Origin: Thermomucor indicae-seudaticae
Lineage: Eukaryota > Mucoromycota > Mucoromycetes > Mucorales > Lichtheimiaceae
Length of the DNA stretch: 24,852 nt
Reading direction: 5' to 3'
Assembly (NCBI GenBank): GCA_000787465.1
Contig: JSYX01000530.1
Span: forward strand, 1 to 24,852
The stretch's first letter is position 1; each line of letters starts with the position of its first letter. This document shows positions 1 to 10,531 of the stretch, piece after piece. A program made the position numbers and the translations under genes. Under the pieces are notes generated by a model. That model worked only from the letters and a program-made list of their open reading frames with translations, was not told the origin of the DNA and searched no databases.

Positions 1-206
1 CCAAATTTGCGCTAAATTGAGACAATATTAAGGCTAGTGGGTACAGTCGAACCTATCTAAATTAATACCATTGGGAACAAGGCGAATCACTAATTTAGAG
101 AGGTTATTAATTTGTAGAGGCCATATATGTTACGCAAAGTCTAGCTTGGGACTGGTCATCTTTATTATTTTAGACAGGTTATTAAATTAGACAGGTTATA
201 TTCTTA
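1..206 (-). mobile_element. Repeat copy A: TA-target small inverted-repeat element plus 41-bp outer flank
   Basis: Bases 44-206 form a small element. It begins CAGTCGAACCTATCTAAATT next to a TA, and its inner end (near 190-206) carries the inverted motif TTAGACAGGTTAT, so the ends are inverted repeats. Bases 1-41 are an outer flank starting CCAAATTTGCGC. The whole 206 bp recurs in reverse complement at 22531-22731 and at 24650-24852. There is no coding capacity. TA insertion and a CAGT-type tip are known for pogo/Tigger-like Tc1-mariner derivatives, so I infer a non-autonomous element of that group. The inner end is worn: the expected CTACTG tip is not intact. Confidence 0.7.
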
Positions 207-361
207 TTCCTTTTTTCTACTCTACTTGGACAGACTAGTGGGTGTTAGATTCTTACTGTTTGGCAGACACGCTACTTCTTTTTTCTTCTAACTTATTCAC
301 CTTCGTTCCTCATAGTTCCATACAAAGTCACGTCGACGTTCGGTGGGCACAGTTCATGATG
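207..361 (-). other. Spacer between two elements with a worn ATG mini-exon
   Basis: On the minus strand an ATG at 313 opens a 13-base exon (to 301), followed by GTGAATAAG, a weakened donor. The same arrangement, better preserved, occurs in inverted orientation at 22298-22530. The sequence upstream of the ATG (314-361) also matches the right-hand copy, so homology is not limited to the flanking mobile elements. This looks like a duplicated 5' piece of some gene or larger transposon. No function can be named. Confidence 0.4.
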
Positions 362-536
362 CAGTATCCGCGCGATGTATCAATATTTGATAAATCGATA
401 GTCCCAATATAACGAACGATCTCTACAATCAACGATATGCTTTTCCAGGTGTATATCCACTTGATTTAACAACATTATTCATATAACTATTGCATTTTTT
501 CGTTGCGTACTCTATCGATATATCCCGCGGGTACTT
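362..536 (-). mobile_element. Small inverted-repeat element, family 2, copy A
   Basis: The left tip reads CAGTATCCGCGCGATGTATC and the right tip reads GATATATCCCGCGGGTACTT, an imperfect inverted repeat. The right CAGT/ACTG tip has mutated to ACTT. The element is about 175 bp with no open frame of its own. It matches 22122-22297 in inverted orientation along its whole length. It interrupts the end of the decayed gene at 537-1530, whose reading frame runs straight into the element. Confidence 0.65.
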
Positions 537-1530
537 TATTTGTAAAGGTTCTCTTGCTCCTCTTCTTGGATGCTCTGCTCTTCTGTTCCCTCTTCGATCT
601 TGTTTACTATCCAAGTACTCATCATCATCCAATTCCTCTTCCACGACCTCACATAACGTTCTCTTCACTCCTGCAGTTGAAGACTCCGCTTCCTTATTTC
701 CTTGCCTTTCTTGCTCCTTCTTTAACGGCTTTTCCACCGAAACGTTGATCTAGAAAGCCTCTTCTCCCAAATGTTCCAAGCCGTCATATTCCCGTAGCAA
801 CGCAGCCCATCCGATGAACCACCCGTATTCTGTCAATCGCGATAGAGATGCCTGCTTGCGTAGACGCTACCAAGGATCATTCAGCCTGACTGTAACACTT
901 CGGGAGCTTGGAGGAGTCTTGTTCGTGCGTCATCTTCATCAGCAACATAAAAATCAGCCTGAACTGCCTGCTGGAGACGGTCTTTTGTTTTCCTTGTCAG
1001 CTCTTCCAACTCCATTTGGGACATGTGTTCGTCGTGATAGTTCTCCATGATTAGACTTGAAAAAGGGTCTGAAGAAGGTGGTGAACAAACTATTGAAAAA
1101 GAGACTGAAAAGTTTGCCTGTTCCCATTTCCTATTTTTTCGTGATACCCCGGGGAAAGACGTGCACTCCAATACAGAAAGTTTGCGTACACCTGCATAAG
1201 TCCAGCTTCGTCATACTTTGTTCGACAGCTTCCATTACCCAGTTCTTCCAATGACACCAGAGAAAATGAATTGGAAATATCCAGAGTATGTAGAGAAAAG
1301 CATAGGTTTCTTTTTAAAGAAAATAGACAAAAACTGGTAGGTGTACTCACCATGAGGCTTCACTCCGGCACTGCTCCATCTTCATGCAGCGCCCCTCTCG
1401 ACTGATACTTGGTCGACACAAGTGGCTCATCTTTGATAGCCCCGCCCGGGCTCGTTACAGAGGTTCTCAATTCGATTTAACCGGAAACGGTATTCGAGTG
1501 AACACGAGTACGATCACTACATGGCTGAAA
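537..1530 (-). pseudogene. Decayed multi-exon gene of unknown family
   Basis: Protein-like segments read in order on the minus strand. One covers about 1364-1530, with residues IKDEPLVSTKYQSRGALHED. A second lies about 1148-1250 (KYDEAGLMQVYANFLYWSAR). A third lies 881-1055 (MENYHDEHMSQMELEELTRK). A fourth runs from about 866 to 537, containing LTEYGWFIGWAALLREYDGL and then an acidic stretch, EEELDDDEYLDSK. Splice-like junctions survive (donor at 1351, donor at 1147, acceptor before 1055). The frame is broken by stops TAA 1477-1479, TGA 1361-1363, TAG 867-869 and TAG 750-752, and by a one-base frame change near 875-885. The 3' end is cut by the element at 362-536. The density of lesions with readable intervening frame says pseudogene. 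I do not recognise the family. An exon relic may continue upstream (1751-1945). Confidence 0.5.
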
Positions 1531-2227
1531 GATGGTGTTAAATAACTGAAAGCAAGACATCGAAAAAAGCAGTGCAGAGATAGGTGTAAGGTGTGGCGTG
1601 TCCGCCACGGCGTGTGAAATGTGTAATTCGTCGGAGTGATTAAGGCTTCTCTGGGGCATTAGGTACTCCTTGCACCGACAGTGATTTGGGACATCCACAG
1701 AGCGTAGCTCGCAGGCAACACTGTATCGACATTGCTACTGTGAAACATATTCAGGTGTTGGCTAAGCGGACAACGGATTCGGGAATTGTGCGCATGCTGT
1801 CTTTGTTTCTATGGCTTTTATTCACGCCGTTACCTCGCTCGGTAGCGCCACATGCGGGATCTTTTACGTCGGCATCCAGTGCTACAAGAGAATGATGGGG
1901 TTTAGACTTATCAATATATTCAAGGGCCATGTTCACGGATGGCATCCACTCTTAGAAGGACTTGTTCGATAACTTGCAAGCAAAGAGTATCCTTTTTGTC
2001 TCTATAGATACTCGGTGCTCCCTACTATTTATAGACTTAAAGTTTCATCCTTCAAAGTGCATTGAATCTGACTATCTGCAAGACCAGGTATTACATGCAG
2101 CCGTTCCCGTGCCAATGAATGTATTTTATTGGATAAGAGAGGAGCGACGAAAAAGGAGGTGCCTTAAATTAACTGTGTGCTTGGCCTGGTATGCTCACCA
2201 CCTGAGCTTAACTCTAGTCAAAGCTCC
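1531..2227. other. Stretch without a supported gene
   Basis: The only notable open frame is on the minus strand at 1751-1945. It has an internal acceptor-like TTGTAG and protein-like composition, and could be a 5' exon relic of the neighbouring pseudogene. Nothing else is supportable. The 3' untranslated region of the chromodomain gene should lie just below 2228. Confidence 0.3.
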
Positions 2228-3243
2228 TCATTTCTCTCCTGTGCTCAGGTGTCTGCTCGTCGGGGCATTCTTGGGGCGTGGTTCACGGTTCTCCCAGTAT
2301 TCAGCACAAAGATCCGGGCAATCGCTTTGAAATTTTTTAGAGTGCAGAATCTAGGAAGAAGAAAAAAGAATCACTGCTTTACCTGTGCAATATCTGAGCT
2401 GGTTCAGTCGTGTTCTCCGACTCCGGGTAGCCAGTCCACTTCACCTCGTATGAGACAACTATTCTCTGCAAAGGAATGATTAGCCAATAGGATATTGAAC
2501 ATCGAAAGGCAAGAACACACTAACCCTGTAAACTGTGTAATCCACAATTCTTTCTACTTCATACCGCATCTCAACATCGTTTTCTGCTGCATTCTGAGGA
2601 CTTCTTTTTCTCTTTTTGTTCTTCTTATCAGAGTCCTCAGACTCTCGTCCTCTTTTCTTGCCGCTTGAGCGTGCGGATTTCCTGCCACCACGAGACTTTG
2701 GCTTGCTCGTCTTTCGACGCTTTATCTTCGATGGTCCCGCTTCTTCTTGGGAAGACAACGAACGCTTGACATTTTCTGAGGGCCTTTCTTGTGAACTTGG
2801 CTCCTCTTTATTTTTCGCCACCAATGCACGCGTCTCTTCAAAATATGTTTCTTCTTCAACCTCTTGCGCCTCTTGAATGGCCGGTACGGCACATTCATCC
2901 ACTTCTTCAGCATCTGGCTCGTCAAAGGCTTCGCCACCTGATCGTTCCACCCGAAGTTCCGACACGTCAGCAACTTCCTCCACACCAACGTCACCCGCAT
3001 GGACTTCTTTGCAACTTTTAACTTCTCCGGCTTCGTTCAGTTCTTGTATAGCTTCGCTTGGAGGCAAGCCAATCTGAGAATTGAATTTGAATGAGCATTA
3101 GTGGTTCTTACTACATGACCAAGACATGCTTTCAGTAGCCGTGACGCTGCTGAACCCCGCTCGTCGGCGAAGGCTTCACAGGGGTCACACTTCTGTGGTC
3201 GGGTACTTACAAACTTGGAGAATCCGCTCACTTTGTTATCCAT
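2228..3243 (-). CDS. Chromodomain protein with acidic/basic N-terminal region
   Basis: Four exons keep frame: 3211-3243, 2525-3073, 2383-2465 and 2228-2324, giving 253 residues. Residues 1-110 are acidic and about 125-170 are Lys/Arg-rich (KKRGRE, KKNKKRKR), resembling nuclear localisation signals. A chromodomain follows at about 175-240: YEVERIVDY, then YEVKWTGYPESENTTEP, then DCPDLCAEYW. In HP1-type chromodomains three aromatics bind methyl-lysine. The matching Tyr (YEVERI), Trp (VKW) and Tyr (TGY) are all present. The normally invariant Trp of the TWEP motif is Thr here. No chromoshadow domain follows, so this is not a classical HP1. I infer a nuclear chromatin-binding protein. It could be a domesticated transposon chromodomain, but no integrase or polymerase is attached. 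The first intron (3074-3210) is uncertain, because reading through most of it is possible with a shorter 3' intron. The final exon follows an acceptor CAAAG chosen because it restores the domain. Confidence 0.72.
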
Positions 3244-5940
3244 TTTGACAGGAAAGAAAAGTATGAACAGGAGAAAGGGTGGGTAAAAATGATTCAAGGA
3301 GATGATCCACTTTAACGAGGAGACGTTTTAGACGCCGTGTTCTTGTTTGCGGAATATCTAACCACATTTGGCACATCCGTCGTGCGATTGTACATCTCTC
3401 ATCATTCTGTAACGTTTGCTCATTTCTCCACAGTATTCTCTTCACCGCATAAAGCAATGACATATCCAGTTTCCTGATCTGGACTGTGAAGAAACTGCTT
3501 GCGCCTTAACATTTGACATTACCAGGGTAATCAAGACGCGACTTTCAAATGTGAAACACTATCCTAATTTCCAAATGAAGGGCAGGTAAAACAACTTCAA
3601 AAGCAGGGTGACAGGGGTCAGCTTCTGCCGCTGTTTCAAAGGTGCAGCAAGGGGGCTGCAGTCAACTGCCCGTAACCAAGGAGTGGCGAGACATAACGAT
3701 ATGATTTCACGGTCGTTGATGAAGTACAGCTTGCGGCAGCACCAAAAAGATACGTAAAATCTCCTAAAGCAACTGCGGGTCACTTGTGTAACCTACGCTG
3801 CGAGCCTTTGCACAAAAGAACGAAGAGACCTACTCAAGAGAGCAAATGAAACAGAAGTCATGAAGCTAGACCCCTCTTTACGCAACTTTGAAATAATTAG
3901 TACAGTGTTCTCTCAATCTATCTTATAATAATTGTCATCACGCATAGTGTAAGTCGACAAACACAACTGGTTTGACAGTCTTGACTATTTTTTTGCTGCA
4001 ACAAAACGGATACTGCCCAATATAAAAGTAAGAATCGCATGGTCATATATCTTTTTCTGCTGCAAAGTACTTGAGGACCAACATGACCGCAGACGGAATG
4101 TGAATCAGTATGTGAAAGTGTATGGAAGATTATGCTTTTCGTCAAACATGAAACTTTTATGGGGTAATGAACGATGTTCCTGTCCATCTGGCAGATGAAG
4201 ACGCACTCAGGGAAACGGCTGCGTATTCAGTATTTGAAACAAATACGATATTTTTAATAAACCAGCAGTGCCACCAATGATTTTAAAAGTGAGTAAGATT
4301 GCTCCTGTGAGAAACTGATGTTCGAGAACCCAGTGGGTATTGGTCGGTCTCTGATAATAAAGAGCAACATTACTTTGCTGCGTCAATGGCTAATCCTTCG
4401 TGAATTACTATCCCGCGACATAGTTTATGATATTGCGACCAAGTTTTCCAATGCGATACATCTGTAAAGATTTCTGATGCACATAGTCATTGTGAGATGG
4501 TTCATGATCGTGAGTCCAGTGCTGATACATCTGTAAAGAGAATTGTGAAAAAAAATATTGACATTTCTGTCCAGAGGAGGTGACAAGGGGATCATTGAAG
4601 ATGCCTGGAACAAAGCAAGGTTTCTCTGCTGTAAATCCAAAGATGCAACGGCGACTTAAGGCTTGAGTGCTGATTGATTGAAAGCCACATTGCTTTGTTG
4701 TAATTCAGATGAAGCAATGATATGCGTATTCGTGCAATGGAGACACGTTGTGTGCCACTCGGTGCTTCCAAGAAACAATGGGCTTTCGTTTGGTCCTTTG
4801 ATGGAACAGTTGTGGAATATGAAGCCCACTTTGGCCCTTTTTTGACCGTAACGCGGTGATCAAACAGTTGCTCTGAAGTTTTCGTTCACTGCAGGAATCG
4901 TTGCGTCTGATCTTTCTCTTCTCTAGACCGATCATATGTATACGAGCTTGCAGTTAATAGTCAGGCACCTGTTCTTTTGGTAGAAAAGTTCTCCTTGTTG
5001 TTTCGCATGTATTCATACCAAAGACGTACCACATATGACATTTTGATTTGCGGATATAGAAATTTTTGACAGCTCAAGAAAGGTCAGGCCCCGCCAGACT
5101 TTGTTCCAATGGTCTTTGCTCGTCATCCAAGTCAAACAAAACGCTTCATTTTAAGAGCAACAAGTCGATGGGCTTTTTGTGCATTAATCAGGACAGTTTG
5201 TATCCTAGTAGCGGAGAAACTTTACTGATACGTCGTCCTATTTTCTTAAATTTGTAACTTGCTAGCGTAAGATCAAGCAAAATCAAAGGATCGGTCCAGG
5301 AATGACCGCCAAAGAATATGTGGACTGCAACAAAGGTCAGTCATGGCATCAATGATTGTATTCTCTGAAATGCCGATGCTATCCTCAGTTGATGTTTCGC
5401 ATGTTCTTGAGGCAAAAGAAAGGAAGAGGCAGCAATCAATAGCAGCTGCGAATAATGACGCCTTTTGTATGAAAAGTATCTCATGATGGACAACAAGGCA
5501 CCAACCGTGGATATGCGACGGAATTTCGTACCTTGTCAAGGTGCTTTGATTTGTCAAGACTCGTTATTCATCCTTTAAAACGAACACAAGGCACTGTGGG
5601 ACTAGTCACTCATTTCCGCAAGTCTGCTCAAGATTTAATGCTGCAATTACGAGCAGTGCCGGTAAAGTAATGACTTTGATGATTTAAATTCTTCGACAGC
5701 GTCTGTTAGAGGCATTACGAGATACACTTGCTTCCCATGGTCGGATCAAATCAAATCCAAACAAAGCAATTCCAAGATAAAACACATATCCAGTGTCCTC
5801 AGAAAAGCGTGATTCCCCTTTGCACTTCCGAAAAGAGACGATCAAGATAATTGATCTTGTATTCCTACGCAACAAGGACGATTTTATTGCCGCGCAAGAA
5901 GGGGCTCCTCCGCTGTGGATCAGTCAGCTGATAATATATA
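3244..5940. other. 2.7 kb gene-poor stretch with coding-like relics
   Basis: No complete gene can be supported. Short protein-like frames sit mostly on the plus strand. An ATG frame at 4318-4467 (49 residues) contains LLRQWLILRELLSRDIVYDI. A frame at 4431-4583 contains two DTSVK motifs exactly 69 bases apart (16-base direct repeat at 4455-4470 and 4524-4539). Another frame begins at 4719 (WAFVWSFDGTVVEYEAHFGP). A frame near 5345 contains VLEAKERKRQQSIAAANNDA, and one near 5695 contains RQRLLEALRDTLASHGR. On the minus strand, 3290-3463 is open (MSLLYAVKRILWRN). These could be exons of an unrecognised gene or fragments of an old one. Frames change too often for me to join them with confidence, and no family is recognisable. 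Confidence 0.3.
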
Positions 5941-7394
5941 CTAGTCCTCTTCTTCGCTGTCGGTGCCATAGTCAGCCAAGCTCCCAAGCCCGCCAGCCGT
6001 TGTTGATGATTTAGCAGTAGCATTCTTGCTCGCTAGGACCTTGTCTCCCGCCAAGGTTTTCAGTGATTTCAATACACTTTCAGGGACGATTCCAGATTTC
6101 TTGGTCGGTTCCTCTGGAGCCGCAGGCAATGCTGGCGTCGGCTGCCGTGTGTATCCATAAATGGCCTTTGCGTAGTCAGGCTCATACTGGTAAGCACTCT
6201 GTAATTTGGCCCACTCTTCTTCCCGTTGCCGTTTTGCACGATTCTCCATTTCCTGGAATCCGTCTTCATCCAATTCTCGCTTGACTTGAGTGAATTCAGC
6301 GGGCAATTCAGATTCGAAATTCTGCCGTACTGATTCTTCATAAGGTATCTGTGGTTCTTGTTCCTTGTTTGCCTCTTTATCGTCTCCCAATATAGAATTC
6401 GGGTCCGCGGTAGCCCATCTAGTAATTGAATATAACTTTGTCAGAAAAAAAAAGAGCCCATCATTCACAGAATACCATATTCCATTTCTCTTGTCTTACC
6501 GAACATTAATAATTTCATTGTGATCTAAACTTTGATTCATCATGGCTTCTCTTGCAAATTCTGCATTATTTCTTGATTTGTAAGTTACAAAGGCAACGCC
6601 TCGATGCTTGAGCAATCGTACTGTAAAAGGAACGGTATGAAGTCAGCGGTCATGGTTCATACAAAGCCATGATTATCGCCTTTAACTTACTTTTCTCTAT
6701 AGCACCAAACGGCTCGAAATGTTTCCGTACTACTTCTTCCATATCGTCCGTAGGTGCTATTCGACCCACATACAGCGTCTTATTTTGTGTATTAAAGGAA
6801 CCAACACCACCCATATCTTGTCGGAATTCCCTGAAGATGCGAGTAAGTAAAGGAATAATAGATGACTCGAAAAAAAGCGGGAGGAGGGCAAAAGCTTACA
6901 TGAATTTATCACGGCCAAAGCAATCGATTGTTGTTTCGACTTCATCATCTTCATTGGGTACACGATGCCACATTGCGCACTTGGGACCCTGGGCGCACAT
7001 GCCCTTGGCAAAGAACAGACAAAAGTACGCGTTTGGATTACCTGATCCAGCTGTCTCTCCCGAGTCTCGCGCGGGATTGCACCGGAATCGGGCTCGCAAT
7101 CTACATACACAGAAGCTCAATGAGTCCTCATTCTGTTCTTTTCTCGCGCCATGCCAGCAATAGTGTAATACGTAACCCCTTTTTACTCCAATCTCGCTCG
7201 AGACCTTTCCAGCGATTGTGCCAAATGTTGTATGTCCCTCCTTCGGGTCGCCTTTCTCTCAGATACTCATCCAAAGTCGCTTGATCCACCTAATAATAAT
7301 AAGCAAAATCAGTTCGATCTGGCTCCACCCTGGGAAAAACAAGGTGCACCAATGTAATGAGCGATGGACTTACTTGTCGTCGAGCTGGCGCCAT
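5941..7394 (-). CDS. CWC2: Pre-mRNA-splicing factor Cwc2 (CCCH zinc finger plus RRM)
   Basis: Six exons (7374-7394, 7177-7289, 6900-7100, 6691-6830, 6500-6620, 5941-6418) join in frame to 357 residues. The start MAPARRQ is the first ATG, and a donor follows the seventh codon. Residues about 45-110 hold the Torus-type region with a CCCH finger (Cys72, Cys80, Cys86, His90; FCLFFAKGMC). The linker reads CFGRDKFMEFRQDMGGVGSF. An RRM spans about 130-205, with LYVGRI (RNP2) and RGVAFVTY (RNP1). The RRM is followed by the Cwc2 signature RWATADPN. The C-terminal third is Lys/Glu-rich and ends in an acidic DSEEED tail. In yeast Cwc2 belongs to the Prp19-associated complex and contacts U6 snRNA and intron near the catalytic core. 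The same role in the nucleus is expected here. The gene is head-to-head with OGG1, with start codons 103 bp apart. Confidence 0.95.
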
Positions 7395-7497
7395 GAGATA
7401 TCAATAAGAAGCAAAAGTGGCATAACTGTGGGCCTGTGACTCTCGATCCAATTGGGCGGCCTCTCGGTTGATCCCGCTTGTTCCCTTTATAGAAAGC
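7395..7497. promoter_or_regulatory. Shared divergent promoter region, CWC2/OGG1
   Basis: Only 103 bases separate the two start codons. The interval must hold both 5' untranslated regions and core promoters, unless transcription starts inside the neighbour. No TATA box is obvious. Co-regulation of a spliceosome gene and a base-excision repair gene is an inference from geometry alone. Confidence 0.55.
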
Positions 7498-8881
7498 ATG
7501 TCTGTCAAAAAGATCCAGTCTGCAGCATTGATCTGGCGAGATCTCCAAGTGCCTCCAAAGGAATTGCATTTAGATACACTTCGGTGCGGACAGTCTTTTC
7601 GGTGGCGTCATGCCAATGGTCAATGGTAAAAGAACACATACAAGCAATCAGGATCACCATATGGACCGAAGGGCTCTTGTATTAACAACATGGTTATTTA
7701 GGTCTTGTGTTCTTTATGGAAAGCTTTATGTCTTGAAACAGACTGGTAAATTGGAAACTATAATGGTTTTCTGAACAGACAATAGTCTTAACAAAAGTTA
7801 GACAGCACTGTCCTTTACGGCTTGACGGACGAAACCATGGCAACCGAGATGCGCACCGTACTCCGAGACTATTTCCAGCTCGACCGAGTTCGACTGGAAG
7901 AATGTTACAAGCGATGGAGTTCTGCCGATCCCAACTTTAAACGACGTTCACAGTTTCTGGAAGGCATCCGGATCTTGCGACAAGATCCTTGGGAAAATCT
8001 GATTTCATTTATATGCTCAAGCAATAACAATATTGCTCGGATATCCCAAATGGTTAGAACAGCCGCAAGCATAGAAATAAGGAAGAGGCAAGCATTCCTC
8101 ACCTGATTTCTTTCTTTCTAGGTACAAAACCTTTGTATACATTTTGGGAGTCCTGTGGCGGAATTGGATGGTGTAGTGCATCATGATTTCCCAAGTGTGG
8201 CTGCTTTAGCTCAGGATAACGTGGAAGAACGATTGCGCCAATTGGGATTTGGTTACCGAGCAAAGTACGTGGCGCAAACCGCTTATCAGATCAGGCATGC
8301 CAAGCCCGATGGTTGGCTGACGAGTCTTCGGACAGTGCCGTATCCTGAAGCCAAGCAGGAGCTGCTTTCGCTGGTTGGTGTGGGACCTAAAGTAGCAGAT
8401 TGCGTGGTAAAATAACGGACGACTTGCTGTTGCTTATTATTATACAACGATTCTGATACAAAATCCAACAAAAGTGCCTCATGTCGCTCGATCATCCTGA
8501 GGCAATTCCTGTAGATACCCATGTTTGGCAGATTGCCCTTCGAGATTACGGGTTCGGCAAGAAGCAAAGCAGCGCAAAAACAACAAAGACAATGACGAAT
8601 AAAATGTACAAAGAAATCGCGGATTATTTCCGCGAGATATTTGGCGAATACGCAGGTTGGGCGCATTCTGTAAGTGTTGTGAAGAAGAGAGAAGGTATCA
8701 AGCAGGAGAAGACTTAATGCTTCCATAGGTTCTTTTTACGGCTGATCTAAGAGCCTTCGAAAGTCGGTCTGCGCACGGGATATCCGCAACAAAAGAAACG
8801 AACGAGACTATAGCCACTCTGAAAGTGGAAGCAACAATGACATTACGCAGAAGCAAAAGGGTGCGGACGGCTGCAGCGTAG
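7498..8881 (+). CDS. OGG1: 8-oxoguanine DNA glycosylase/AP lyase
   Basis: Six exons (7498-7625, 7702-7745, 7802-8052, 8122-8406, 8475-8669, 8729-8881) join in frame to 351 residues, close to human OGG1 (345). The N-terminal domain shows LRCGQSFRWR. The core has RQDPWENLISFICSSNNNIARI. The helix-hairpin-helix is LLSLVGVGPKVADCV, with Lys231 as the expected Schiff-base nucleophile. PVDTHVW carries the catalytic Asp250. The Lys-Asp spacing of 19 equals that between human Lys249 and Asp268. The C-terminus has WAHSVLFTADLR and then a basic RRSKRVR tail, a possible nuclear signal. The enzyme removes 8-oxoguanine opposite cytosine and nicks the abasic site in base-excision repair. The start is fixed by the first ATG, upstream of the recognisable N-terminal domain. 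No lesion is seen, so the gene should be functional. Confidence 0.96.
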
Positions 8882-9128
8882 AGGTACTGTTTTTGGAAGT
8901 GCTAAAAATAAGCTCGAGGCGTTCCAGCGAAAATTATTTTTTTAATTGTTTCCTGAACTTCTTCTGTCTTCCCGCTTATCTTTTTCCGTTTCTTATTATT
9001 CGTCATTTGCTGTTCATTAGCAAGAGTTCATTACAAACAAAGCTGCATTCAGACCATCCGTTCTTTTCCCTTCGTAGCCCCGAAAGAGTAGTAGTACCTA
9101 TTTCTTTCAGCAGCCCCCAACTTTCGAG

Positions 9129-10419
9129 ATGGTTGAGATTACGTTTGAATTCAACGCATTTGACTTTGACGGCATATGTCGAACAATACCTCTTACGTTA
9201 TGTCCAATAATCGGCAAAGACGAGGGCATTGTACCTGTCTGCTATTCGCGCAACGTAGAGCTAGCGAACAACCTGATTTTCCAGCCAGGTACAGACAAAA
9301 TGCAATTTTTTCTTTATCTTTGCCCTGAACTGACCGACTGCCAAACAAACAATCACTATTAGCAACGTTGATTATTGACGTTGTCGCTATTTTTATGGTG
9401 GGTTTCATGATTTATCATATCCGGTCAAAGTATACTGCTGTTGGTATGTGTCTCAATTTATCCCCTCTCGTATCCCGACAAATTGTCCCTCATTTCTTTT
9501 ACTATTAGGTCGCAAGGAAATCGTCATATTTTTCTATCTATATATGCTGACATTGTTCCTCGAAATGTTGCTTATTACCGGCATCATTCCGATCTCATCA
9601 CCCGTATATCCCGTGAGTCATTCACTCTGTCGATAGATTTCCATTATTTCTGAACTAACACGTGCCAATTCAGTGGTTTACAGCTGCTCAACTCGGTTTA
9701 ATTACTGCGTCCTTCTGGTGCTTAATGCTTAATGGCTTTGTCGGTTTCCAATTTGCAGAGGACGGCACGCCTCTTTCACTTTGGGTAACGTATGACACAA
9801 AAGAAGAAAGACAGTGCAACGCATGGACTGACAAGAGAGACACTAGTCCATTCGCATCAGTTCGTTCATCATCTTTATCATTGTCGGATTCATTTCCATT
9901 GCAACCTTTGTCGACCTGGGACCTTTTTCGAGACGGAGCCCTGGCGCATTATGGGCCTTTTACATTATCGTCAACGGCGTCTTCTTTATCGTCTATGTGA
10001 TTTCTCAAATTATCCTTGTCCTTCGATCACTCGACGACCGCTGGCCACTTGGTGACATCTTGTTTGGCGCCGTCTTCTTTATCATTGGCCAAGTGTTGAT
10101 GTACATCTTTTCAGTGGCGATTTGCGATAATACAAAACACTACATCGATGGTGCCTTCTTAAACTCGATCTGCTCATTACTCGCCGTCATGATGGTCTAT
10201 AAATACTGGGATTCGATCACCAAGGAAGATCTCGAGTTCTCTGTTGGTGCCAAGCAGAATATTTGGGAAGTCAAGGAACTCATGGCCGACGACGAGACAT
10301 CCCACCGCAACAGCATGACGCCGCTGCAGCAGTATCAGCCGCCGCCTTTTGGACAAAGAAGCAGTGCTCAGCAGCAGTACGGCCCACAATATCACCAACA
10401 ACTCGATCAACCCTATTAA
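9129..10419 (+). CDS. CHS7: Chitin synthase export chaperone (Chs7 family)
   Basis: Five exons (9129-9288, 9363-9443, 9509-9612, 9674-9784, 9847-10419) join in frame to 342 residues, typical for the family. Conserved Chs7 segments are present: [89 protein letters not shown] and [20 protein letters not shown]. About seven hydrophobic membrane segments alternate through residues 50-290. A hydrophilic Gln/Pro-rich tail of about 50 residues follows. Chs7 sits in the endoplasmic reticulum and lets chitin synthase (yeast Chs3) exit to the plasma membrane, so this protein should support wall and septum chitin synthesis. It lies 247 bp after OGG1 on the same strand and ends 112 bp before the converging zinc-finger gene. 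Confidence 0.95.
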
Positions 10420-10531
10420 ACTCGCCTCCTCCCCCCATCCTGCAAATAGTTTCGTCTTCTTATACATACACTTGTGCATATATATAAAGTTTTTGGCTTG
10501 CTTCTTTCTTTCTCTTTTTTTGCTAGACTAT

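Noticed and set aside
5066..5257. 63-residue plus-strand frame in the gene-poor stretch
   Set aside because: An overlapping frame looks equally coding-like and neither has a start context, splice partner or family, so I kept only a general relic note.
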